The notes under the pieces: model-generated | The model's input: the letters and a program-made list of their open reading frames with translations, nothing else | Told to the model about the DNA's origin: nothing | Database searches by the model: none | Program-made: the position numbers and the translations under genes | Shown: positions 41,101 through 52,990 of the stretch, piece by piece | How the letters are laid out: each line of letters opens with the position of its first letter | Position numbering within the stretch: position 1 is the first letter of the stretch | Assembly: GCA_020086605.1 (NCBI GenBank) | Contig: JACBWW010000022.1 | Coordinates: 2,873,559-2,937,558 of the forward strand | Direction: 5' to 3' | DNA from: Lanius collurio | Lineage: Eukaryota > Chordata > Aves > Passeriformes > Laniidae | DNA: 64,000 bases

Positions 41101-41906
41101 GGACTGCTATGCAGGGCAGCCGGTGTGCTCCCTGCAAGCATCACCATCAGAGCAGGTGAGATGGGCAGGACAGTGCTTTCTCTGGTAACTGTTCAGCAAC
41201 AGCCAAGAAAATTTGTCTGCTTTTCTTCAAGAAGTCTGTTCCTTTTTTTTTTTTACAGTTGAATTTTAATGTTAAAACCAGTCCAGAATATTAAAACTAC
41301 CTTCTCTTAAACAGTTGAATGAACTCCTCATGCACCCAAGTTCCTTGCTTCTCCCTTCCAGCACTGTCCTCCCTCTGGCTCATACACGCTGCCTCCAGTG
41401 CTCCAGGAATCCAGACTGTTCCACCCTGTTTTCATCCACTCAAACATTTCTGCATCCTCTTCAATCTGTGCAAATCAAACCTCTTATTTTAGTCCTTTTA
41501 TCACTAACTCTTCTATTTCCTTGTCACCTGTGCTTTATATCTTTATTTTCCTGTATAAGGCAGCCTCACAGAAATGACTGGAAAAACTATTAGCCTTTCT
41601 CCTCTCCATAGCCACTATTGCTGCCACATCAGGAAGAAATCAGCTACTTAATTACAGCGTATGAGACAGATAAAATGCCAATTTTGCCTCCTATTTATAA
41701 TGATCACTTAATTTTGCAGGCACCCCACAAAGAGCAGAATCTGCATGCTGGTCCCTCGTATTTTCATATTGTTATTAATAATCTGAGCATGAGGGGGGTG
41801 AAAGACAGAAGAGACATTTGCTGCTGTACAGCTCTACACTAGCTATCATAACTGTAGCACAGTAATCCTATTTGTGAGCAGCTAAATGTATCTATATTAA
41901 TCAGTC

Positions 41907-42435
41907 ATACAATTTTTGAGGCTAGAAAGGACCTTTAACCATTAACCCAGCGCTAACAAGCCCACCACTTAACCATGTCCCTTAGTGCCACATCCACGTG
42001 TCCTTTAAACCCATCCAGGGGTGGCAAGTGTCCCACTGCCCTGGCCAGCCTGGTACAGTGCCTGACCACCCTTTCAGCGAAGAAATCTTTCCCTACATCC
42101 AACCTAAAGCTACCCTGGTGCAACTTGAGGCCATACCTTCTTGTTGTTTTGCTTGTTCCCTGGGAGCAGAGCCTGACACCCCCCCCCAGCTGCACCCTTC
42201 TGTCAGGGAGCTGTAGAGAGCGACAGGGTCCCCCCCGAGGTTCCTCTTCTCCAGCTGCTCCTCATAAAGGCTTGTGCTCAGGGGGACAATCACTGCCCTG
42301 TGGTCCTGCTGGCCACACAATTGCTGGCACAGGCCAGGGGCCATTGGCCTGTGTGCCCACCTGGACACTCCTGGCTCATGTTCAGCTGCTGCCGACAAGC
42401 ACCCCCACATCCTTTTCCACAGGCTCCTCAGCCTG
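41907..42435 (-). mobile_element. CR1 LINE fragment, about 0.5 kb
   Basis: Read on the plus strand, gaggctagaaaggaccttta, cagcgctaacaagcccacca, taaccatgtcccttagtgcc and accctttcagcgaagaaatc are antisense landmarks of a CR1 3' end. Further in, gttcctcttctccagctgct and acaagcacccccacatcctt mark the upstream part. The element is in minus orientation and 5'-truncated. Open frames of 72-153 codons inside it are remnants or chance frames of the LINE. Confidence 0.92.
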
Positions 42436-42439
42436 AAGC

Positions 42440-45400
42440 AGCACATGCTTTCTTGACATAAACAGTCCCTTCTGACCTTAGAGACATCTTTGGATTGATC
42501 GAGCAGAAAAAGAAATAGGGAAAGAAAAGCATTATTTGATTATCCATTGTGTAAAAATGTAAGAAAACTTTTAACAGTAAAGGAACTTGGATACTGCCAA
42601 CTGCAAGTGGAAATGTACAATTACAGTGATTATCTCACAGGTTGTGTTAGGGGGCTTTGAGTAACCCTAAAATATGGATCCAGCAGGAAACACAGCTCAC
42701 TTCAGTGGAAGCTAGGAATACTCAGACTTCTTAAAATCAGGTCCATAAAGACTAACACCTAGAAAAGTGTGTCCCTAAGATAGCCAGAAACTAATTGGTC
42801 ATGGATAATAATATAGCATGCTTGCCCTCCACCATTAATATGTGGCTATATTAATATATCATGGCTTGGTAACATGGTATGACTGGAATCTATATCAAAT
42901 GATTATGTCAATGGTCCATTAAGCAAATAGTATATTAAACCAATAGAAGAGCATCAGGTGTTTGCTGCATAAATGAGTATATAACAGCAGGTTTAGGATT
43001 TAACTAGACTCCCCAATAAATGCAATACTATATAAGCTGCAGGTTAGCAACAATTTTGCTCTACCTCGTTGATTTCTATGTAGAATCAGATATAAGGAGC
43101 CATTTTCTATCCTAAAGTTTGCACTGTAGCCAATTAATATGAAATATTTTCCTATGAAAAGCCATACAAACATGACCCTGTAATTCCCTTCTAACAGAAA
43201 TGTTTCATTAGTGTTTCTGATAGAGGTCATCAATTCTTCTTCATCACGTTGCATCCATCTTGTCCAGCAATTATTTACAATATCAAGGACACCAAACACA
43301 TCTCCTATGTTTTTTTACCCCACTAATGTTTGAGTTCAGCCTGTCACAAAAGTTTAGTGATGATGAAAACTCTTGGACAGGAGCCCGCGCAGGATGAAAA
43401 CAGAGCAAGCGTCCCCCTCCTGTAGTGCCCTGCTGTTGAAAGGAAATTATTCAGATGAAAGAGGTTTGACTTCTGTACCCATTCCCCCTGCAGAGCTGTG
43501 ATGAGGACTTCCAAAAAGAAAGGAAAAAAAACCCCAACTGTCACCACGACAAATTCAATTTGTAATTGGAGATACTTCTCCACATTTCCAGGAATGCACT
43601 GAAATTGCAGCAGTTGCACGGGTGACCAAGCAGCCATCACCTGACATCTGACCCAGCTGTTCCAGGTGGAAGCTGGACAGCAGTGTCAAGGCGAGGGGCA
43701 CCACGGAACAACGGGAAGGCCACAAAGAGCTGAGTCCCTCCAATGTCAAGCTCAGTCTCTGGGCACAGCATTAGCCCCAAAGTCACTCCAGTTGTGTTTT
43801 GCTGTACAGCCTCTGCCAGGGACTCCCCCCCCTCTCTCCCTGCAGTTGCCAAGAGAACTCAGACAAGAGGCTGGGTTGTTCTGTACCTCCCCAAGCCATC
43901 CAGCCTTCCTCTTCAAACCATCTGCAAGGAAAACCCCTTCCATCTTATAAAGAAAACACAGGAGACCATTCTTCAAACAAACAAACTGAAATCAAACTAT
44001 AAAAGTCTTTAAGTGTGTTCCTGTGTATTGTCCCACCAGCAGAGCACAGGGCTCATGTCCTTCAGCACACAGCTAAGTCATGGCAGCAACCACTCCCCTA
44101 CCAGCACCTTCTCAACCTGCCTGTCCTGTACACTAGATCAAGAGTCACCTTTTTTTGTGTATCCTTTAACAAACTCACATAAATAAAAGCCATGTGGTAT
44201 TGATAGACACTATTACTCCATAACAAAGATTTCAAAAAACAGCACGGATAAGAGATGCAGAGCCCAACGGTTCAGGCCAGTTAATATAAACTGAAAAGGA
44301 ATTCAAAAATAAACCACTAAGTCACTCAGTACAAGCTGCAGCTGGGGGCCAGGGCCACATCTCTCCCGCTGCACAAGCCAAGGAGCAGCACAGCTGTGGG
44401 GGCACAGACCCTGTATCCCAGGACTCCCCCACCACTGTCCGTGTAGTTCAGGTGCACAGCCCTGGTTTAGGGCAGCTCAGCTGCAGGTCCATGCCCTGCC
44501 CCCAGGGTAGGCAGGCTGCCATCACTCAGTGCCTCTTCTTCACAGCAGGGCTGTCACCACTGCTCCCTTGCAGCATGCTCCTGGGGTTCCCAACACAGCT
44601 GTCCTCACATCCAGCCACCCCAAGGGCTGCCCAGTGCAATTTCCATGCACTCTGCCAAGGCCTCCCCTCAGCCTCTTTCCCCAGCACACACAAGTTAGAG
44701 CTCTTCTGGCTCTCTCACACATCGAGCACAAATTGCTGCCCTCCACATGTGTTTTCTGTTCACCAATACACAGATCTGGTGACAGTAATCCTCTTTAGTT
44801 TCAAAATGGTTAATGGTTTTGGGCTCAGCTTCTATCCACTGTGTGTTCAGCTTTCTGGCCTCTACAAAGCAAGCATAAAACAGAGTTTCAGACACTTCTG
44901 TTCACTGTGCACAAGAGCAAAGTGCTTGAAAAATGCAAGATAGTGAAAAATCAGTGCGGTGTGTTTCTGCCTCATTCATGCCTGCCAATATCATTTTAAA
45001 AAAATCAATAGATTGCAATTTGCATTAATTTTAATACATTTGCATAAACTCAGGCAGATACATTGAAAGCTTTGTCCCTAACAACTTTAAAGTTATTCTA
45101 GAGAAAAGCATCAGCACTGAGAGCTCATTGCAAGCTGCTGCCTTGGGGGGGTGGTTACAGTGGGCAGGTCTTCCTCTCCCTGCTCTGTACCACCTGGGCA
45201 GGCAGCAGGGCTGGGCTCTGCCCTGGCATCACTCTTGGGAGGGATGGGAACGCCTCTGGTTGCAGCAAGGCAACCATTTGGTGAGCCCAGACTGGTTTTA
45301 TGACTGCAGGTAAGTTCTCAGGCTCTGAGTAGTCTGTGTTGTTTCACTCCCACATTTTGGTGCCCGGTGTTAGGTCCCTGAGGAGCTGATCAGGCTCACA

Positions 45401-48400
45401 CTACCTACAGCAGTCACTGAGCAAGAGAGAGTTCAGGGACACACAGAACTGTGGTTTGACATTGGGACATTTAGACTGGAACAGGCTAAAAATCTTTCTT
45501 TCCTTGACTGAACCTCTACGTCAGATCTATGAGTTCACCTGGCTCCACCAGTAACTGTTTCTCTTTTCGAGATGCATTTCATCTCCCAAATCCATAACTG
45601 ATAGGTATAAAATTTGTTGCAAGACTATGGGATTGCTTTCAAAAGCATCAGGTTTGCTGGCTCCCAGTTGTGTTCAGCCAGAACAGCATCCCCCAGCCTG
45701 TGGTACAACCTCCTTCATCATGGGACTGTCCCATGCCTTATAAGGCACCTGGCACTCCCTGGCATGGCCCAGGTTCAACCGAGCAGGCAGGGCAGTACAG
45801 TGGTGGCAGGGAAAGCCACAAGCTCCTATACCCACACTACACATCCCAAAATTGGCACTGTGCAGCTCAGTCCTTCAGCAGAGCTCACAGACCCCCCCGC
45901 CATCCCAGAGCAGCCATCCCCCACCTCTCAGCATGCAGAGTCTGAGCAGAGACATGACTTCCCCAAGGTTTTTAAGCCACACTGTCCTGCAAAAGTGATG
46001 CTGGTGACAGACAAGCACAGCATGGTGCCCCTCAACATCAGCAATCAGCCACAGGCCACGGGCAATGCCACCAGAGCCTACCAAGATTTAAGGGAAGAAA
46101 AACAGTGCTGCTTACAGGCCCAAAAACAAAAATACAAGGGTAAAAATTAAATTAGTTTGGCTTTTCTGCAAAGTGTGTAAAATATCATCGAGAGAATAAA
46201 ATCTGCAGTTGGCTGGAATATGAGTAGTAAAAAAATTCACAAATACACCAAGGTCTTCAACATTGCATCTAGACCAAAGAGGAGCAATGCATTAGAAAAA
46301 ATTCTTTCAAATTCAGTTCAGAGAAGCTGATTTCTGATGTTCTTCAACTCAGAGCTTGGAATAATTTTTTCCCCCTGTAGGAACTTATACAAAAATGACA
46401 AAGAAGGAAAAATATATAAAAAGCCAAGAAATAATGACTTTTTAATCTTTGATGATATCTACTCAGAGGGTAACTATCTACAAGGATTGCAAAATTTAAC
46501 CTATCATTTCCACAGTGACAACAGAATTTATAGATTAAAGATTTATAGAATTTAAACATTTGGAATGAAACCATCTGGCTCCGCAATAGCCAGCCCCAGA
46601 CTTAGTGCTTCAATAGCTAGAGCTCTTCTCACTGAACAAAAGCCAAACCTCAAGTCATCAACAGCATCTGGCTATGATAAAGCCTTGCTCCAACACCAAC
46701 TTTTCAGAGATGCTCTGCTAAATTAGCAGGATGCGCCTGGGAAGTTGAGCTGCACAAAGGGGTAAGTGGAGACACAGTAGGGTGTCCTCTGGGAAGGGTG
46801 GAGAAGGTGCTGAGCATGTGCCTCGCTGGGGCAGGAAAAGGATGACTGAAGCTGAGTGGACAGACTAAAATTTTTAAATCTGCTCTCATAGGGGTCAGTT
46901 GCTGTCTGGGTGCTTATGGATGTTTCCAGCTGGGGAGGAGGCAGCTCCTGGGAGCAGCCAGTGGGGTGGTCCCGTGCCAGGGAGGATGACAATGCAGAAC
47001 TCAGCTCCACTTGCCCAAGGAGGCCACCTGCACACTCTCTCCCTGTCCCCATCTTGGGGCTGGGGACCCAAACCACCCAGTTCTCCATCAGGGAACCAGG
47101 ATCTTCAGGGCTGGGGCAGCCAGAGGCTTGCTCCCCACCCAGCCACAAGCCCATTTGGAAACCACTTGTGTTTCTCAATGTTAAGGTAGAAATAGAAAAC
47201 TTGAGACAAATCTCAGACATTTTATAACTGCATTTGCACTAACAAATGTAGATGACACATTTATTGACATTGTAACAACTCCTCCAGGACAACTACATTT
47301 TTAAAAAAATGGAAGAATAAAGATAAATCTCCCATAGATATTGCAATGAATCTTACCCTGACATCCTAACAGCTCTGATTCAATCCTTGAATAGGGAAGA
47401 GCTCATTAAAAATATCTTCCCCAGCCGCTGCATGGGGCCGATGGCTCCTTCAGCCCAGCCCCAGCGACTCCCGCATGCAGCTGGTGATGCCAGACAGGCA
47501 CAATTTATGGTTTCATGAATTTGATGAAGTGATATATACACTCAGATTAGTATGTTTGTAAGAATTGTAAAGGTTTCAGGCCCAGATTTTGTGAACTACA
47601 AGTTTAATTGGCTCACGATTACTATGACTGCATATGCAAATTAGATCAGCGCAATTTCACATGTAAATGGCCATAAATTGGGCACGCCGAGCCTGCTATG
47701 GACTCACTGCCACTCCACCCGCCTGGCACTGGAGCCCTGAGCTCTCCACACCTGCATCCTGCTGGTGCTGCTGCCCTCAGGATCCACGGGCACAGCTCCT
47801 TCAATACTGCTGGGAAACGTGGCTGGAGGTTTGGGCTGGGGAAAGCAGAGAGGGATGCATGACCACAGCATGGCAGGCTGCAACCCAAAAACTGAGCCAC
47901 TATCTCTCCAAGGAGGCTGCTTCTCTCACCTCACAAACTCCTCACCCAGGCCTCTGCCAAGGGCTTTGTCCACACTGCTATCTCACCAGAAACAAACTTT
48001 ATCCCAAAGTTTTTCATACAGGCTTGGTTGCACTTCAGAGTTTTTGCAAGTTTTCCAGACTTCAGTGCTTTCCTCCCAGTCTCTCCCTCCTGGGTTTTGA
48101 TTCAAGGCAAGAAGTGTCCACAGTTAATGGGAATCCTGAGCCACAGGTGTGAAAGTTGAGACCGAGCCCTCATTTTAAGGCAATTTTACAGATTTGAACC
48201 TAAATGGGTGCATCTCCACCGAGGCCTGGAGCTTTGGTGCAGGGCAGCATCTTGCCTTGCTGCAGAGCTGGGAACACCCAGCTTTAGGGCCCAGGCAGAG
48301 ATGCTGCAGCAGCTGGGGACACTGCAGAAGAGTGACCTGATCCAGATAGAGCAGCTTCTGCTCTGTTTCCCTAAATATCTCATTTGCACACTGTATTTGT

Positions 48401-49400
48401 TGTTGCTCTTTTTAATGAGGAAAGACTTCAGATCTTCTGCCACAGACTTGAAGCTCTTCAAAAAGAAAAAATTCAAAGGCTAAAAGCCTAATATTAATGA
48501 AGAAAAACAGAGCTATGCAAGCCTGAGACAACTAATAACCTACACAGAGCTATAAACTGATAAAGATTTGCTGGTGTTATAGTAAGAAGCGAAGCACCAA
48601 GAGTTTTCATATAATAGGAAGACTCCAGTATTCAGTCTGTCTGAACAAGATGCTTTAGGCTTAGTTTCCTCAAGACTTTTGTGCCATTTATGGACCATTT
48701 CTGCATGTAAAACAGGAAATTAGTGCATTAAAAATGACTTATGCACCAAATTAGTCTGTTTTCATATCCACAAAATCCCAAAGCAGCTGTATTTAACTCT
48801 GACCCAAGTATTCACCTCAGGGGTGAATTACCTAGAAAAGCTGGAGTCAGATGGAAAAGCGTTTGCAGCTTTAGGAAGCTTATTTTACATATTCACCCAT
48901 TAGTTCATTTTCTGGAAACAAGTGCAGATTTGGTGCATGTTGTGCCACCACCCAGTGTGGCAGGAACAATTCCCATAGCACCAGGTCCCCACAGTGCTGC
49001 CCCTTCTGACCACGTCTGCTATTCTCCTGTCTTTCCATTTTAGATGAAACCTGAAATTATATCCCAAAATAAAAAAGGAATCCTCAATAACCTACACTCA
49101 TTTCAGTGCCACAGTTCCCACACCCTCCTGCTGGGCTGAAAATCTCACTTGGAGATGGGGACACAGGTCTGGGTATCCCACACAGAATACCCCTTCACAC
49201 ATCATCCCCTGCCTGACACAGGGGCTGAAAGGCACTTGGCAAGGAAAGCCAAACATGTTGTACAACAGCCTCCCAGACTGTGGAGCTTGTTCTCACCCAG
49301 TTTTGGGGCATTTCCCAGAAATGTGGACATCCTCACAGGGCAAGAGGCATCACTCAAAACTTCCCTGTAACTGTTGCTCAGCCTCTGGGTGTGCGTTAGC
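42440..49400. other. Intergenic region, no supported gene
   Basis: No recognisable exon or RNA gene was seen. Moderately GC-rich patches around 44.3-44.8, 45.1-46.1 and 46.7-47.2 kb give open frames of 60-180 codons on both strands without domain similarity. An AT-rich patch with homeodomain/POU-like motifs lies at about 47.5-47.69 kb. Confidence 0.65.
47501..47690. promoter_or_regulatory. Candidate conserved non-coding element (enhancer-like)
   Basis: This AT-rich, non-repetitive patch is flanked by GC-richer DNA. It contains a perfect POU octamer ATGCAAAT (47634-47641), homeodomain-type TTAATTG and CATAAATT motifs, and ccataaa. Its complexity and motif density resemble vertebrate developmental enhancers. 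Conservation could not be tested, so this is inference from composition and motifs only. Confidence 0.25.
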
Positions 49401-49404
49401 CTTC

Positions 49405-49490
49405 AGGAAGTCACAAGCAAGAGCTGGAATTGAAATTTACTTCCTTTGCTCCCTTTGACTCAATGCCATCTCCTCTGTTTACATCTGCAA
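49405..49490 (+). mobile_element. MIR-like SINE fragment (3' part)
   Basis: The order caggaagtcacaagcaagag, ctggaattgaaatttacttc and actcaatgccatctcctctg resembles the MIR-family segment running from the tcacacagcaag box through ggaattgaaccc to the ctctatcccct tail. The fragment is short and diverged. Confidence 0.45.
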
Positions 49491-49539
49491 GCTACATCAG
49501 CAAAAGCATCCTGCACAGATGAACTCTACAAGTACATAA

Positions 49540-49690
49540 TAAATAAATAATAACAATAACTATTTGTGTTAATATAGTACCTCTAATCCAATTATCTGAA
49601 AGCTCTTTACAAATACTAATTAATTTAGTCTTGCAACACCCTTGTGACATAGGTTATTATTATCCCTACTTTATATATGATAAACGGGAG
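49540..49690 (+). mobile_element. MIR-like SINE fragment (core region)
   Basis: Motifs in order are aataacaataactatttgtg, aagctctttacaaatactaa, tagtcttgcaacacccttgt and acataggttattattatccc, then actttatatatgataaac. These align with the MIR core around the gcgctttacatg, taatcctcacaac and aggtattattatcccc boxes. It is probably a separate old insertion from the fragment just upstream. Confidence 0.6.
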
Positions 49691-49699
49691 TCACCAGAA

Positions 49700-52560
49700 T
49701 TCCACTTCCCTCGAGCACGTTTAGAATAGCATGGCCAGAGCCCGTGGGCTGTGCTCCAGCACCACACATCACATTACACTGAAAAGGGTTTTCTTTGGTA
49801 GAGACCACACTACAACAACTGCACCACGACAGCAGAAAGGTGGGAAGCTTCCCAGCCATTACAACATACCACCAGAGCCAGCCCTCACACTCAGCCAAGC
49901 ACCAGGCTCCTACTTGCTGCTTTCCTGCCCCAGAGGATCCCTGCAGGCCCACACAGAGGGAAGATGAGGTCACACCTTACCTCTCCAGCCGGCAGCACAG
50001 CATGAAGCAATCATTATTTGCCTTGGTTCTACTCCAAGGCCAGGCTTACAAAACAAAGAGAAAGAGCTCAAGCCCCAGAAAGGCTCAAGGAGCACAGAAC
50101 TCTTTCATAGCTTTGGTTTCCTCCAGGTGCCATGAATTTCAGCATCCCCTGGTAACGTTTGTGACAGGTGAAGCCATTTGTGTTTCATCAGGAAATGGTC
50201 CATCCCGAAAGGGCAGGTGGGTGGAGGATGGAGGGAGTGGTGCTGCCCAAGGGCTCCCTCACCCTCTTGCCTGTAGCAGTGAGGGAGGCTTGGGCTCAGT
50301 CCCAGCTATGCAGATAATCCACCCTCCTGTCTTTTACCTGTCTCAGCAGTTTTAGTGCTCACTTTATTCATCAACCTTTAGAAAAGATTCTAACATCATG
50401 AAAGCAAATAATTTTTTAACTTGCATTTTATGAAAAATTAATTGTTTAAAAGAAAGAGGGTTACTGTTTGCTCTCTGTGGAAAGCAAGCTGGGTTACTTT
50501 ATGTGTCAGGAAAGTTGAGAGAAAATACCCCTGAAAATGACCCTCTTTTGCGCTCTTCTGACAGGGAAGCATATTTGAAGGGCTTTTGTTACAACTGTTT
50601 TATGCCCACACTGGTTTTAATCATCTGCTGTAACCTGGGAGAGGTTTTGGAGCTCCCTGGACCAACCGTCTGAGTCCTCTTTGGCACACTTTGGGCAGGA
50701 ATGTTGGTGGAGCCATCCATCACCTCATTTCAACTTACCCCAACACCAATGAAAGGGTGTGAAAAGGGAAATATTTCACATTCCAGTAGTACCTTTTCAG
50801 GAACATGCTGACCTTTGCCCCAGAAGTGTGTTTCTGTCAAACCCATCCCTGCTGTGCACTGAGCTGAGGTCTGCTTGGTAGTAATGGGGGCGAGCCACCC
50901 TTTCATCTGCAATGAAATCCATCCTCCCCGTTTTTAACATCCAAGTAATAAAATTCACACAGCTAAATGAAAGATGTTGTTAATTATTTTATGGACTCAT
51001 TGCCAATTCATTCTCTCCTGTGTTATACTGAGGTCAGTTAAGTGCTGCAGCTTCCCTGCTTCCCCAGCAGCACCACAAGTGCCATGTGGAGAAAAATGGG
51101 CAAGAAGGTGTATTGCTTTAAGTCAAACAAGATAAGGCATGTTTGCCAGTTGATTACTAAACCTAGGAAAGATCAAACAGCTCCACTGGAGGAGAACTGG
51201 GTACAGCAGCTCATAGCAAGTGCTGTGGCTAATTCCAGACCAAAGGGGAAGCAGGATAAGAGGAAATTTATGAGTAAGCTCTTGAAGTAATGAAACGAAA
51301 GTAATGCTGATTGGCCTCATTTGCAGCAGTTCAAAAGCTGATCAGCATCACTGAAGTAGTGAAGGATCAACTGACAATCATTTCCGTGGCGAGGAGCAGA
51401 GCTGACCTGCAGAACACAGCGTGGGGGGTCCGGGCACGGGGGGCCACAGCTGCTGGCCCCCAAATTCCCTCTCTGCATCACCCAGACGTCCTGCTGGTCC
51501 TGACGGGGCACCAGCGCAGCTTCCTTGGGAAACGGGGGATGCAGTGCATGAGTGATGACCGGAGCTGCTCAGAGGACGCTGTAACATGGAAGGACAAAGC
51601 CGGAGAGCGGGCAGTGCCCAGAGACACCTCCCAGGAGCTGAGCCCCGTGCATGGGAAGCACTGCCCAGTGCAAAGAGGAACCTGTGACCGGGCAGGCTTC
51701 CCAGGGACAGGCCGAGATCCCACCAAGCGCTCACCCTGTCCTTGGAGCTGGAAGGGCTCTGGGGGGAGCACGGCCCCTGCAGCACGTGGGGCTCCCTGTG
51801 CGCAATCACGGGAGCCAGGAACCAACAAATCCACATGAAATCTGCTGGATCTTCAACTACCCTAGAGCCTATATTTGGGATAACATCGGTTTGTAGTGTG
51901 CTCACCCAGAAATGGGGCGGGGAGGAAGAGTGGCACATTTGTTACTAATATACCTTTGCTTCAAAACCGAGTCTGACCCGTGTCCCGGTCAGAGTTATAT
52001 GGGAGTACATTATTTGTGAACATGGAGCCATCTGGAAAACATGTGATTCCACTGAATTTGGACAAAACCATCTGCCTATAAGTTGCACTGACACGCTGAT
52101 GGAACATGCAGTTTATGGAAATGTTTGTCTCTTCCTGGCTGATGTGCTGTATTATGACTTATTTTTGAAGGCCATATTGCATTAAGTCAGGATGTGCAGT
52201 GGAAACAACATGCCTGATAAAATCTTATGTGAGACAATGAAATGTAATATGTACATTTTGAGACTGTGGAGGAAAAAAAAATGGCCTTTTTCATCTACGC
52301 GTTGATTCAAGTCCTTATGTAAGCAAAAAATCGCTGACCATAAACAAATACAGCCAAAACCAGTAGTGTTCCAGTAGTGTTTCACATACCTGGGGGAAGG
52401 GGGGGGAAACAAGATGAATCCAAAATTAGTAGAGTGCTTTTGAGCTTTGTATTTTGACACTGGATACAGTGAGCTGGTTTAGTTTAGTCACTGTAATGGG
52501 GGAATATGAATCCACAGCTGCACCAGCAGTTTTACAGCACACAGTGGTTGTGCCTCAGTA
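49700..52560. other. Intergenic region, no supported gene
   Basis: Open frames of up to 186 codons exist on both strands at 49.8-50.35 and 51.3-51.95 kb. They lack domains or a plausible exon structure. The GC content rises near 51.4-51.8 kb, which inflates frame length. Nothing else was recognised. Confidence 0.6.
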
Positions 52561-52817
52561 AATTTCTTCCACACCAAACTTTATTAAGGTGGAGAACAAA
52601 ATCCTCTTAGGGCCTAGGAGTTCCCGTGTGTCTGTGCGGAGGCCTTGCGTGAGGCTCTCAGGGCCAGGCTGCTCCGCCAGCAATTTCCGGCAGGAGAAAC
52701 TTGTTATTTTGGGGTGGGGGGGATGGAGGGGCGGGAGGATAGACGGGAGTCTGCGGGTACCGCGGGGAGGGTGAGGTACCGCGGGGAGGATGCGGGGCGG
52801 GCGCGGCGGGAGGTTCT

Positions 52818-52990
52818 GCGGAGCTGTGCGGGGCTGTGCGGGGCCGCATGTGCGGAGCTGTGCGGNNNNTGTGCGGAGCTGTGCGGGGCCGCATGTGCGG
52901 GGCTGTGCGGAGCTGTGCGGAGCTGTGCGGGGCCGCATGTGCGGAGCTGTGCGGAGCTGTGCGGAGCTGTGCGGGGCCGCATGTGCGGGG
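52818..52990. repeat. GC-rich 10-bp tandem repeat inside CpG island 2
   Basis: The basic unit is agctgtgcgg, repeated with an interspersed variant ggccgcatgtgcgg. Together they form higher-order blocks. Because 10 is not a multiple of 3, the array cycles through all frames and yields artefactual frames such as AQLRT / HSSAQL on the minus strand. A 4-base N run interrupts it. Confidence 0.92.
52866..52869. other. Short assembly gap (4 N)
   Basis: Four n bases lie within the 10-bp tandem repeat, probably marking a contig join or a collapsed repeat. The true copy number is therefore uncertain. Confidence 0.98.

Larger units (their letters stand above)
26930..41900. other. Intergenic region, no supported gene
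   Basis: No exon with a recognisable peptide, no RNA gene and no long conserved-looking frame was found on either strand. Minor structures are a perfect hairpin at 32983-33011, ancient repeat fragments near 31.28-31.36 and 34.42-34.74 kb, a T/G homopolymer junction near 35865-35891, a 31-bp duplication at 38052-38113, and AT-rich patches around 38.86 and 39.2-39.8 kb. Frames such as 33456-33881 on the plus strand have no recognisable domain and no coding signature. Confidence 0.7.

Noticed and set aside
41953..42446. Open frames of 60-153 codons at 41.95-42.45 kb
   Set aside because: They lie within a 5'-truncated CR1 LINE fragment and are remnants or chance frames of it.
45358..45367. Retroviral primer-binding-site-like tggtgcccgg preceded by a pyrimidine-rich stretch
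   Set aside because: The match to a tRNA 3' end does not extend, no LTR pair or TG...CA borders were found, and no gag or pol remnants follow.
45614..46150. 178-codon plus-strand open frame
   Set aside because: No recognisable domain, low-complexity composition and no splice context. It overlaps an open frame in another phase.
49795..50355. 186-codon plus-strand open frame
   Set aside because: No similarity to any family I know and no promoter or exon structure. The length is explicable by moderate GC content.
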